Assembly: GCF_000739695.1 (NCBI RefSeq)
Contig: NZ_BBIO01000008.1
Coordinates: forward strand, 62,001 to 126,000
Origin: Tepidicaulis marinus
GTDB lineage: Bacteria > Pseudomonadota > Alphaproteobacteria > Parvibaculales > Parvibaculaceae
Reading direction: 5' to 3'
Length of the DNA: 64,000 nt
A model generated the notes under the pieces. The model was given only the letters and a program-made list of their open reading frames with translations, ran no database searches and was not told where the DNA came from. Shown in pieces: positions 47,760 through 54,775 of this stretch. Position 1 is the first letter of the stretch. Every line of letters starts with the position of its first letter. The position numbers and the translations under genes are program-made.

Positions 47760-48601
47760 CAGCGCGCCCCCGAGGAATTGGGCTGTACAGAAGTTGCCCG
47801 GCCATAGCGGATCACATTGACAGCGCCTGAGGCTGCACGTGGCTTCTTATTGCCGCGCAGCTCGTTTTGCGCGCCGACAAGCTGCGGGTTGGAATCGGCC
47901 AGGCTGCGAAGTGACAGAGAGACTTGACCGCGCTGCTGAGCAAGCGCGAAGGCTTCCGCCTCGGCGGGCGTCATTTCCAAGGTCGCGGTCTTGCCGACCA
48001 CCACCTGCTCACCCTCAAGCTCGCGGAAGGTCTGGTCGATGGCCAGAACGCGGATATTGTCGAGAAACGTCTCGCTGGCATATTGCGCCTCGCCCGTGCG
48101 CTCGTTGCGGCGCTGGGCGGTCATGATCACGTCCACCCGGTCATTGGGCAGAATGAAACCACCCGCGCTCGTCTCAGGCGAAATGGGAAGCGAGACGGCG
48201 CGCAGGCCCGGTGAAATGAGCGCGGACATGAAGCCGGCATTTTCAAAGCTGACGAGCTTACCGGCCGTCACGGGCTCGCCTTCCAACAGCGGCGAGCGGG
48301 CAATGGTACCGGCATAGGTATCGAGCGCGTTGGGCGCGTCATCGCGTGTCACATAGGCGCCAGCCACCGCATCGAGCGGCCATTTCTGCCAGCGCAGATC
48401 GGAGCGACCCATCCGGTGGCCAAGCTCGATATCGTCGCCTGCCACAAGAACTTCCGTGCTCGGCGCTTCGATAACTTTCGGCTCCGCCTGCTTTTGGGAA
48501 GGTTCCGAGGAAATCAGCGCGCGCACCAGGAAGGCGGCGGCGATTGCCGCGACCAACGCTACTGCCAAAATGCCTATCCGTACCGCGTTCACTTGCCCCA
48601 T
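47759..48601 (-). CDS. cpaB: Tad pilus assembly protein CpaB/RcpC
   Basis: A ~280-residue periplasmic protein with an N-terminal anchor (IGILAVALVAAIAAAFLVRAL, within ~9-30). An SAF-like domain follows (TEVLVAGDDIELGHRMG...LRWQKWP) and then the RcpC domain with GLRAVSLPISPETSAGGFILPNDRVDVIMT. In CpaB proteins this links the secretin to the wall. GTG at 48592 is an alternative start with a better-spaced AAGGA. It starts a tightly packed run to tadC; cpaA lies 142 bases upstream. Confidence 0.92.
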   Translation of the reverse strand: MGQVNAVRIGILAVALVAAIAAAFLVRALISSEPSQKQAEPKVIEAPSTEVLVAGDDIELGHRMGRSDLRWQKWPLDAVAGAYVTRDDAPNALDTYAGTIARSPLLEGEPVTAGKLVSFENAGFMSALISPGLRAVSLPISPETSAGGFILPNDRVDVIMTAQRRNERTGEAQYASETFLDNIRVLAIDQTFRELEGEQVVVGKTATLEMTPAEAEAFALAQQRGQVSLSLRSLADSNPQLVGAQNELRGNKKPRAASGAVNVIRYGRATSVQPNSSGAR

Positions 48602-48743
48602 CCTTCATCCGGCCCGCTTAAGGCCCTTTGCGATCTCACCCTATCCAAGCGGTTTTCAATCAATTTAACGTTAATTTCCGCCTGCAAATTCTGCCCATCT
48701 GTCCCAATTTGCAGCTTTTCACCGCCGGCAGGCTGCCGCCGCC

Positions 48744-49241
48744 TCACACCGCCAGCTCGATCCAGCGGGTTTCCGGAAAGACCAGAAGCGCGCCCGCGCA
48801 AAGCGCCACGGCGTATGGAATCCCTTCGTCCTTGTCATGCAGCCGCATGACCCAGCCTTGCTGCGCAAGAAAAACCGGCAGCGGAAACGAGCGGAAGAGC
48901 CAGATCAAGACGCCCAGCACCGCGCCGGCCAGCGCCGCCGTCAGCGCAAAGGCCGCCAGGCTTTGCCATTCGATCCAAAGGGCTGCGGCCGCCATGAGCT
49001 TGGCATCGCCGCCGCCCATATAGCCGCCCGCGAAAAGCGCCATGCCGGTGAGCAGCACGCCTGCGCCGACCGCCAGATGCAGGCCGAGTTCCGCCCAGCC
49101 CATGCCCATGAACAGCGCGGCAGGCAGGAAGGCCAGCGCCAGCGCCCCGGTCAGCCGGTTGGGGATGGTCAGCGTGCCGATATCGAGCACGGCGGCCAGC
49201 ACCATGGCGGCGGGAAAGATCAGCAAAAGCAGGTGTTCCAT
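48744..49241 (-). CDS. cpaA: Flp prepilin peptidase CpaA/TadV
   Basis: A ~165-residue A24-family aspartyl prepilin peptidase of the short CpaA type. The first catalytic Asp is in VLDIGTLTIPNRL and the second in the GGGDAKLMAA motif. Four to five transmembrane helices fit the length. It cleaves the Flp pilin leader and probably the TadE-type proteins. A GTG at 49262 would add seven residues but has no ribosome site; ATG at 49241 with CGGA upstream is preferred. It lies ~100 bases after the flp terminator. Confidence 0.92.
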   Translation of the reverse strand: MEHLLLLIFPAAMVLAAVLDIGTLTIPNRLTGALALAFLPAALFMGMGWAELGLHLAVGAGVLLTGMALFAGGYMGGGDAKLMAAAALWIEWQSLAAFALTAALAGAVLGVLIWLFRSFPLPVFLAQQGWVMRLHDKDEGIPYAVALCAGALLVFPETRWIELAV

Positions 49242-49364
49242 CACGAATTCCGAAAAGGACACGCTAAATCAATGAGTTCGCCCAACGGGCGCCTATACTT
49301 GAGCATGACGAAACGGCGTAAAGACCGGGTAAACACCGCGCCGCGCCGCGGTTTTGGGAAGGCA

Positions 49365-49395
49365 TAAAAAAACCGGCCGCGCAAAGGCGGCCGGT
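49365..49395 (-). terminator. Intrinsic terminator after flp
   Basis: On the minus strand ACCGGCCGC, a six-base loop and GCGGCCGGT are followed by a run of seven T. It lies about 25 bases past the flp stop, so most flp transcripts should end here. That allows pilin to be made in excess over the machinery, which is read through or has its own promoter. Confidence 0.92.
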
Positions 49396-49420
49396 CTTCA
49401 TTGTCGCGTTGCGACCGATC

Positions 49421-49594
49421 TTATTCAGCAAGCTGCAGCTTACCGGCGATCTGGCCGAAGAAGGTTGCAAGCGAGTCACCGAAAGCGCCCACGGCAGCGA
49501 TCACGGCCACGGCCATGCCGGCTGCAAGCAAGCTGTATTCGATGGCGGTTGCACCCGACTCATCTTTGAAAAATTTCGTCACGAACTGGCTCAT
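49421..49594 (-). CDS. flp: Flp/Fap type IVb major pilin
   Basis: A 57-residue prepilin. The short leader KFFKDESG ends in Gly, followed by the ATAIEYSLLAAGMAVAVIA helix with the Glu at +5 that defines Flp pilins. Processing by CpaA at the Gly is expected. ATG at 49594 has a near-perfect AAGGAGG, nine bases upstream, consistent with high expression; a start 39 bases upstream lacks one. It heads the minus-strand pilus cluster. Confidence 0.95.
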   Translation of the reverse strand: MSQFVTKFFKDESGATAIEYSLLAAGMAVAVIAAVGAFGDSLATFFGQIAGKLQLAE

Positions 49595-49998
49595 CACAAG
49601 CCTCCTTACTCTAACTGGACAGCACCAGCTCACGGGTACTTGTCACTACACCCCCCGTGAACTCTCCGCCAATCTAGCCAGAGCCTGCTTACCACCCCGT
49701 TAAAAAACATGTTCTATTCTTCACTAAACGCCCTTTTCCAATACCAATACTTGCAAGTTTTTGTGATTAAAATTCCATTGAATTGCGGTTATTTAAAATA
49801 TTGATAAAGCAGACTGGTTAATACTTAGATACACCACAGAAGAAATTCGGTTAACACAAAGAGATCGAAGACCCGCGCCAAAAAACAAAAAACACCGCAA
49901 GAAGACCGCTCCGCCGCGCGCATATTAGGAGGGCGTTTATGGTTTCCCCTTTATTCTGGGACCAATCGATGGACCCTTTTGATCGGAAGGAAGCATTC
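49595..49998. promoter_or_regulatory. AT-rich divergent control region between flp and the CpaC-N gene
   Basis: About 400 bases without a gene, clearly richer in A+T than the surroundings, especially 49690-49860. It contains several TTAA-type motifs, such as TTAA-N7-ATAA around 49795-49810 and GGTTAAC near 49850. These resemble but do not match the CtrA consensus TTAA-N7-TTAA. I see no single convincing -35/-10 pair. It must hold the flp promoter and the divergent promoter. Confidence 0.5.
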
Positions 49999-50499
49999 AT
50001 GACGCTCCGCCGGGCCCGCACCGCCTCCGCCAAAGCCGCAGCTGGCGCATTGGCACTTTCTTTCAGCCTGTTGCAGGCCGGCGCGTCGCTGGCCGCATCG
50101 ATCGATGTGGAAGTGAACCAGACAAAACCCTTCAAGCTGCCCCGCGCCGCCGAGACGATCATCGTCGGCAATCCGGCCGTCGCCAATGTGACGGTGGACA
50201 GCCATGAGCGCGTTTTCATTCTCGGACGCACCTATGGGCGCACGAACATGATCGCGGTCGACCCGGCCGGTGAGATCATTTTGGATATGGACGTCAATGT
50301 GGTGAATGCGGGCGGCATCGTGACGCTGAACGCAGGCCGCGCCCAGCGCAGCTTCAACTGCACGCCGCGCTGCGAACGGGTGCTCGATCCCAATGACGCG
50401 CAGGAAGAGTTCGATGCGCAGATGAAGAACACCACGGCGCATACGGGCTATATCGATTCCGTCGCCAATGGCGGCGCGCCGCCTGCCGGCGGCAACTGA
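49999..50499 (+). CDS. Stand-alone pilus-formation N-domain protein (CpaC N-domain homologue)
   Basis: A ~166-residue secreted protein. A signal peptide ends GASLAASID, followed by a domain closely resembling the N-terminal part of the CpaC secretin: VEVNQTKPFKLPRAAETIIVGNPAVANVTV and VFILGRTYGRTNMIAVD. A C-terminal extension contains a Cys pair (FNCTPRCERV). No secretin channel domain follows. ATG at 49999 follows GGAAGGAAG; two upstream in-frame ATGs are possible. It is divergent from flp and shares its control region. It may bind the secretin or the pilus subunits in the periplasm; that is inference. Confidence 0.85.
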   Translation: MTLRRARTASAKAAAGALALSFSLLQAGASLAASIDVEVNQTKPFKLPRAAETIIVGNPAVANVTVDSHERVFILGRTYGRTNMIAVDPAGEIILDMDVNVVNAGGIVTLNAGRAQRSFNCTPRCERVLDPNDAQEEFDAQMKNTTAHTGYIDSVANGGAPPAGGN

Positions 50500-50532
50500 T
50501 TTCTCCGTCTATAAGACGCAGAGCCTGAAAAC

Positions 50533-50561
50533 AAAAGCCGCCCGGATTGGGCGGCTTTTTT
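50533..50561 (+). terminator. Intrinsic terminator after the CpaC-N gene
   Basis: Stem AAAAGCCGCCC / GGGCGGCTTTT with a five-base loop, followed by T residues. The A-run on its left side could also make it work for the convergent tadG transcript on the minus strand. Confidence 0.88.
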
Positions 50562-50580
50562 CGTCGGTTTTTTTGATGTC

Positions 50581-52116
50581 TTATTCGGCGATCCGCAGCG
50601 CATTGAGCTCGCCTGCAATCTGCTGGAAGACTTCCTGCAAAGTCGAGATGCTGGGCGAGTCGTAATACATGGACGGGCTCGTGGCGCAAGAGCGCATCAT
50701 GTTCCGCGTGCTGGACGAGCTCACCTGGAAGGTGATCGTGTAAAGGCGGATATTAGCCTGCTTCACGTTGTTGCAGATGCGCAAGGTCTTCTCGTCCAGC
50801 TCCTGCGCTGCTTGCGAAGAGCTCGATGTGCCCAGGCGCTGCTTGGACAGATAGCCATAGGCGGTATAGCTGGAGCCGTTGATATTGCCCCAGCCTTGGC
50901 CGGGGATCGTGTTCTCCCCGTCGGTCAGCAGAATAATCGCTTTCTTATAATCCCGGTCGCCATACGAGGCCCCTTCGGTATAGGGCGAGGTCGGCGAAAT
51001 CACGCGCCAGCCCCAGGCAAGGCCGAGCGGAATATGGGTCATACCATCGGCGATCATATCGTCGATTTCGTTCAAGAGCCGGTTCTTGTCATTGGTCAGC
51101 GGCGTGATGGTGCGCACGTTGCAGCCGTTCTGCGGCCCGCGCGAAGACGAGCTTACCCAGGCGTTTTCATATTTCTTCGTGTCGGCCTGGCGCTCTTCCG
51201 GGTCGCCATTATGTTCGTCATCGAGATAATCGTTCGGATATCTTGGATCCCACCAGCTTTCCCGGTCCGGTTCATCCGGCGCGAACCAGGGCACGAACAG
51301 CGTGTCGCCGTCCGTCGCCACAGGGGTCGCGTCGGTTTCATCGAGCGGCGCAGGCCGCGTTTCCAAACAGCCGTTCCAGTCCCGGTTCCTTATATCGTCG
51401 TAAAGATCGAAAATATTCGTGCCGGGGATGAAATTTTCACCATGGATGCTGGATTGCGCATTGCGGTCGATCCAGGGCGCGTTGATCTTGTCGGACCCTA
51501 CATTCACTGCGGCGGCGAAAGGCACGAGCCCCACTTTTACATGATCCGGATTGGTCTCATCACCGAAGAGAATATTGACCATCTCCGCAGCCGAGGTTTT
51601 GAGCGCGCTCAATCTGCTGCCCGACATGGAACCGGTATTGTCCAGCACCATGACCAGCTCGATTTTGGAGGACTCGCGCACGATGCGCACCTGCGCGTCG
51701 ATATCGAGCACGTCGATCCCCAGAATATTGAGAAGCGCCGTCGGCAGGCTGGCGTTTGCCGTCAGGTAAATGTGGCCGTCGCTTTCGGTGACTTGCAATT
51801 CGCCCGGCACACCGAGTTCGTAAGCCGGGTAATTGGCCTCGAAGAATTTGCTGGCGCGCTGCTGCAGCTCTTCCTGGGAAAGCCCTTCGGGCAGGGAGCC
51901 AATGGCAAGGCCCGCCGCGTCGAGCGCGCTCGTCAATCTTTCCCGCACGATATAGGCGCGGGAAAAGTCGATGGCGCCTGCAATGCCCGCCAGAACCGGG
52001 ACCAGCGCCAACGCGAAAATGATTGCGACGTTGCCGCGCGATGCCTTGCGGAAGGTGCCGCAAAACCTGCGCAGCCGTTTGAACGGCCGGGCATATGTGG
52101 AAGCAAAGCTGCGCAC
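50581..52116 (-). CDS. tadG: TadG-like pilus protein with von Willebrand factor A domain
   Basis: A 511-residue protein anchored by one N-terminal hydrophobic segment (NVAIIFALALVPVLAGIAGAIDF, in parts ~29-51), typical of Tad pseudopilin-like starts. The vWA domain has the metal site DNTGSMSGS (~158) and AIILLTDGENT further on, with a ~200-residue insertion rich in Asp, Trp and Ser between them. TadG-like proteins are needed for Flp pilus function in several species. The start is GTG at 52116 with AGGTGA six bases upstream. It is divergent from the TadE gene and convergent with the CpaC-N gene. Confidence 0.9.
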   Translation of the reverse strand: MRSFASTYARPFKRLRRFCGTFRKASRGNVAIIFALALVPVLAGIAGAIDFSRAYIVRERLTSALDAAGLAIGSLPEGLSQEELQQRASKFFEANYPAYELGVPGELQVTESDGHIYLTANASLPTALLNILGIDVLDIDAQVRIVRESSKIELVMVLDNTGSMSGSRLSALKTSAAEMVNILFGDETNPDHVKVGLVPFAAAVNVGSDKINAPWIDRNAQSSIHGENFIPGTNIFDLYDDIRNRDWNGCLETRPAPLDETDATPVATDGDTLFVPWFAPDEPDRESWWDPRYPNDYLDDEHNGDPEERQADTKKYENAWVSSSSRGPQNGCNVRTITPLTNDKNRLLNEIDDMIADGMTHIPLGLAWGWRVISPTSPYTEGASYGDRDYKKAIILLTDGENTIPGQGWGNINGSSYTAYGYLSKQRLGTSSSSQAAQELDEKTLRICNNVKQANIRLYTITFQVSSSSTRNMMRSCATSPSMYYDSPSISTLQEVFQQIAGELNALRIAE

Positions 52117-52401
52117 GGCATCACCTGATGTTTGAACGTGATCCCTATGGTGCGCAAACAGCCTTAACGCTTGTTAAAAACTTTCCGTCGAATTGAAGAG
52201 AGGTGGTAGTTCCGTTTATTAAGGATAATGATCCGTAAACGAAGCGCCCCTCCCTTATCCTTCGAATTTTCAAGACCTTCTCCATCAATTGGTAAGGATA
52301 GGAAGGCACACTCGGTTCATATGGAAGGCGAACACGCCACCCGGTGAAAGGCGTTCCGTCAGTTCGGTGCAAGCCCAGAACGGTGCGAGTAGAGTTGACC
52401 G
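52117..52401. promoter_or_regulatory. Divergent control region and possible structured leader of tadE
   Basis: A ~285-base gap. Near tadG is a palindrome TTAAC-N4-GTTAA (52164-52177). In the middle an inverted pair AAGGATAA (52221-52228) and TTATCCTT (52255-52262) is visible. The last ~90 bases before tadE can form nested stems: ACTCG...CGAGT outermost, then GAAC-A-CGCC...GGCGTTC and GTTC...GAAC. I do not recognise a known riboswitch. Confidence 0.45.
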
Positions 52402-52959
52402 ATGTCCGATGAAATTCAGCATATGTCTGCCGGCAGCGCCGCGAAAAAGCGCCGCCCCTTTCTTTCCCGTTTCCGGCGGAACAAGAAAGGTAGCGCGGCC
52501 GTCGAGTTCGCGCTGATCGGCTTGCCGTTTTTCCTCATCCTCTATGCCACGGTGGAAACCGGCGCGATTTTCTTTGCCGCCGCCTCCATCGAAGGGGCAA
52601 CGACCGATGCCGCCCGGCTGATCCGCACGGGTCAGGCGCAAAGCGGCTCGCTCAACCAGCAAAGCATCGAGCAATATATCTGTGACCGGCTCGACTTTCT
52701 GCCCAATTGCATGAGCAACCTGCATATCGACGTGCGCACCTTCGACAGTTTCAACAATGTGAGCTTCCCAGACCCGATCATGGACGGAAACCTGGCCGGG
52801 AACTTCCAGTTCCAGCCGGGCAGCGCCGGCGACATCGTTCTCGTGCGCGCCTATTACGAATGGCCGGTCTCCAGCCCCGTCGGCATCGGCTTGCAGAATC
52901 TGGAAAATGGCAGCCGCCTGCTTTTGACGAGCACGGCCTTCCGCAACGAGCCTTTCTGA
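52402..52959 (+). CDS. tadE: TadE-family minor pseudopilin
   Basis: A 185-residue protein. A basic N-terminus (FRRNKKG) precedes the TadE motif SAAVEFALIGLPFFLILYATVETG, where the Gly before SAAVEFAL is the expected prepilin cleavage site. The rest, about 60-185, is periplasmic with two Cys (CDRLDFLPNC). Such proteins are cut by the CpaA-type peptidase and belong to the pilus base or tip. The ribosome site is weak. It is followed after 43 bases by a second TadE-like gene. Confidence 0.88.
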   Translation: MSDEIQHMSAGSAAKKRRPFLSRFRRNKKGSAAVEFALIGLPFFLILYATVETGAIFFAAASIEGATTDAARLIRTGQAQSGSLNQQSIEQYICDRLDFLPNCMSNLHIDVRTFDSFNNVSFPDPIMDGNLAGNFQFQPGSAGDIVLVRAYYEWPVSSPVGIGLQNLENGSRLLLTSTAFRNEPF

Positions 52960-53002
52960 TGAAACGCCCGCCCATGAAACATCTGTGCCATAGGAGCCCG
53001 CA

Positions 53003-53551
53003 ATGATGGTAATGACATCTGCCTTGCGCCGCTTCGCGCGGCATTTCAAGGCGAACCAGAAAGGCGTAGCCGCCATCGAGTTCGCGCTGATCGCCCCGGT
53101 GATGATCGCGCTTTATGTGGGGCTGATCGAGTTTTCCAACGCGCTGACCCTCGACCGCAAGCTGACCCATACGGCAAGCGCGCTCGCGGACCTCGTCGCG
53201 CAGGACAACGACATTACGGACGGCGAAATGACCGACATTCTGGCGGCAAGCGCCGCCATCGTCGCGCCCTATTCCGCCAGTCCGCTGCGCCTTGTCGTCT
53301 CCTCCGTCGTCGCCGACGGTGCCAACAAGACGACGGTTGCCTGGTCGGATGCGAAAAACACCTCCCCGCGCGGGCAGGGCTCCACGGTGCAGCTGCCCGA
53401 TGGACTGACCGAACCAGGGTCCAGCGTCATCCTCGCGGAAGTGAGCTACACTTACACATCCCCGTTCACCCAGTTCCTGACCGGCGGGATCGAGCTTAAG
53501 GACCGCTTCTATCTGCGCCCGCGCCGCGTGCTGCAGGTCTCCCGCAGCTAA
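53003..53551 (+). CDS. TadE/TadF-family minor pseudopilin (second)
   Basis: A 182-residue protein with FKANQKG at the processing site and VAAIEFALIAPVMIALYVGLIEF as the hydrophobic helix. The periplasmic part, about 60-182, contains LDRKLTHTASALADLVAQD, often seen in TadE/TadF proteins. ATG at 53003 follows AGGAG. With the preceding TadE it makes a two-gene unit divergent from tadG. Which of the two corresponds to TadE or TadF in other species cannot be decided by reading alone. Confidence 0.86.
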   Translation: MMVMTSALRRFARHFKANQKGVAAIEFALIAPVMIALYVGLIEFSNALTLDRKLTHTASALADLVAQDNDITDGEMTDILAASAAIVAPYSASPLRLVVSSVVADGANKTTVAWSDAKNTSPRGQGSTVQLPDGLTEPGSSVILAEVSYTYTSPFTQFLTGGIELKDRFYLRPRRVLQVSRS

Positions 53552-53770
53552 AGGCTTTCCGCCTGAAAGGACGCGCCCAAGGGTGCTTTGTCCGCTTCCT
53601 GAGCGCATTAACCACGTTTCTGAATAGAGTGTAGCATTCCTGCCGCACCCGCATTGCGCTGCACTGCGGCATGAACGTAGCCGGGATCGGCGCGGCGGAC
53701 GCGGCGCAGGCCAAAATCCCGCCCGCCCCGAAGGGGCAAGTGCCAACCTACTGTTATGTCAGGAAGATTC

Positions 53771-53860
53771 TGGCGGAGGGAGTGGGATTCGAACCCACGA
53801 GACGGTTGCCCGCCTACACGCGTTCCAGGCGTGCGCCTTCGACCACTCGGCCATCCCTCC
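53771..53860 (-). tRNA. tRNA-Ser (anticodon GGA)
   Basis: A 90-base serine tRNA. The acceptor stem is GGAGGGA/TCCCTCC, the anticodon loop CTGGAAC gives GGA, the long variable arm AGGCGGGCAACCGTCTC is present, and the T loop is GGGTTCGAATCCC. CCA is encoded after discriminator G. It reads UCC and UCU codons. The surrounding 53552-53770 segment holds no gene; a GCCCCTTCGGGGC hairpin downstream may end the transcript. Confidence 0.96.
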
Positions 53861-53895
53861 GGGAAAAGCGCCCATAAGGCGCTCAGATGGCGCGC

Positions 53896-53923
53896 ACTAT
53901 ACCTACTCAATCCCTCAAATCAA
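53896..53923 (-). promoter_or_regulatory. Probable promoter of tRNA-Ser
   Basis: On the minus strand TTGATT (53923-53918) and TATAGT (53901-53896) are 16 bases apart. The predicted start, near 53889, leaves a short 5' leader before the mature tRNA end at 53860. Confidence 0.6.
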
Positions 53924-54037
53924 CTGCTTCTGAGCGGATAGGGAAGACTCAGACGTCTTGTGATCTGGGTTAAAATTAGGTTACGGTTTTCATCCTGCAT
54001 AAAGGGGTGTTTTAGAAATGGCTGGGGGGCCAAAGTA

Positions 54038-54328
54038 ATGATTGTGTTTCGGCTGATCGGGCTGATTTTTATCGCTATCGCATTGATGCTTTTGGGCGCA
54101 GACGGGATCCAAACGCTGGAATCCGGGGAAGTCAGCATTCGCTCTCTTTCCGAAGTCTGGACGCTGCTGCATCCGTCTTCCATGGAAAGTTTTATGGCCT
54201 GGTCGGGAGAAACCCTGCCGCCCGTCGCGCAGGACCCTGTCCTGTCCACCATCATGGGCGCACCCAGCTGGGCAAGCTTCGGCGTGATCGGCATCATCAT
54301 CGCGCTGCTTTTCCGCCGCCGCGACTAA
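54038..54328 (+). CDS. Small membrane protein of unknown function (tandem copy 1)
   Basis: A 96-residue protein with two hydrophobic segments: about 3-20 at the N-terminus and 76-92 near the C-terminus, which ends FRRRD. The loop holds SLSEVWTLLHPSS and LPPVAQDP. I recognise no family. It aligns without gaps to the next gene, also 96 residues, with about 27 identical positions by hand count. ATG at 54038 follows a G-rich site (TGGGGGG). A hairpin with T-tract lies between the two genes, so they may be separately controlled. Confidence 0.75.
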   Translation: MIVFRLIGLIFIAIALMLLGADGIQTLESGEVSIRSLSEVWTLLHPSSMESFMAWSGETLPPVAQDPVLSTIMGAPSWASFGVIGIIIALLFRRRD

Positions 54329-54380
54329 GGCGTTTTCAGCGGAAGCGGCAGGGCTGGGGGGCTGACTGCTTGCTTCCTGC

Positions 54381-54416
54381 AAAACCCCATGGGCATGATC
54401 TGCCCATGGGGTTTTT
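54381..54416 (+). terminator. Intrinsic terminator between the tandem membrane-protein genes
   Basis: A 15-base perfect stem, AAAACCCCATGGGCA with TGCCCATGGGGTTTT, and a five-base loop, followed by T residues. It lies about 50 bases after the first gene and should stop most of its transcripts before the second. Confidence 0.88.
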
Positions 54417-54450
54417 CTTTGGGCCTTCTCTTGGAAAGGAAACCATTGCC

Positions 54451-54741
54451 ATGCGCCTCAGCCGCCTTGCCGCTTTGATTTTTATTGTGCTGGCACTTGC
54501 CGCCGGGCTTTACGACCTCTCCCCGGTGCTCGCCGGGGAACGTGCGCGCCTGCACGGGCTCGGTGAAATCTGGTTCGCGCTTTCGCCGGGCAGTCTCAAT
54601 CTTCTGCAAGCGGTGACGCAGCGCTATTTATGGCCGCCGCTCTGGGACCCCGGCATGACCTGGCTGCTCGTGCAGCCGGCGCTTGCCGTCTTTGCCCTGC
54701 CCGCCGCCTTTTTCGCGCTGATAAGCGCCATGAAGCGCTAA
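54451..54741 (+). CDS. Small membrane protein of unknown function (tandem copy 2)
   Basis: A 96-residue paralogue of the preceding gene. It shares the RL..LIFI..AL start, the L.E.W..L.P.S centre, the L.P...DP stretch and the hydrophobic C-terminal helix, ending SAMKR. Topology is again two helices with a ~55-residue loop, probably periplasmic. ATG at 54451 has AAAGGAAA about 12 bases upstream. It is convergent with lepA, 34 bases away. The function is unknown. Confidence 0.75.
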   Translation: MRLSRLAALIFIVLALAAGLYDLSPVLAGERARLHGLGEIWFALSPGSLNLLQAVTQRYLWPPLWDPGMTWLLVQPALAVFALPAAFFALISAMKR

Positions 54742-54775
54742 GAGGCAGCACTAAGAGGCAGCACTGAGGCAGGCC

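Noticed and set aside
52290-52401. Cobalamin riboswitch suggested by GGTGCAAGCC
   Set aside because: The B12-box and the remaining conserved core are missing, and the downstream gene is a pseudopilin gene.
53671-53877. Small plus-strand gene of 68 codons
   Set aside because: It runs across the tRNA-Ser gene on the other strand and has no ribosome site.
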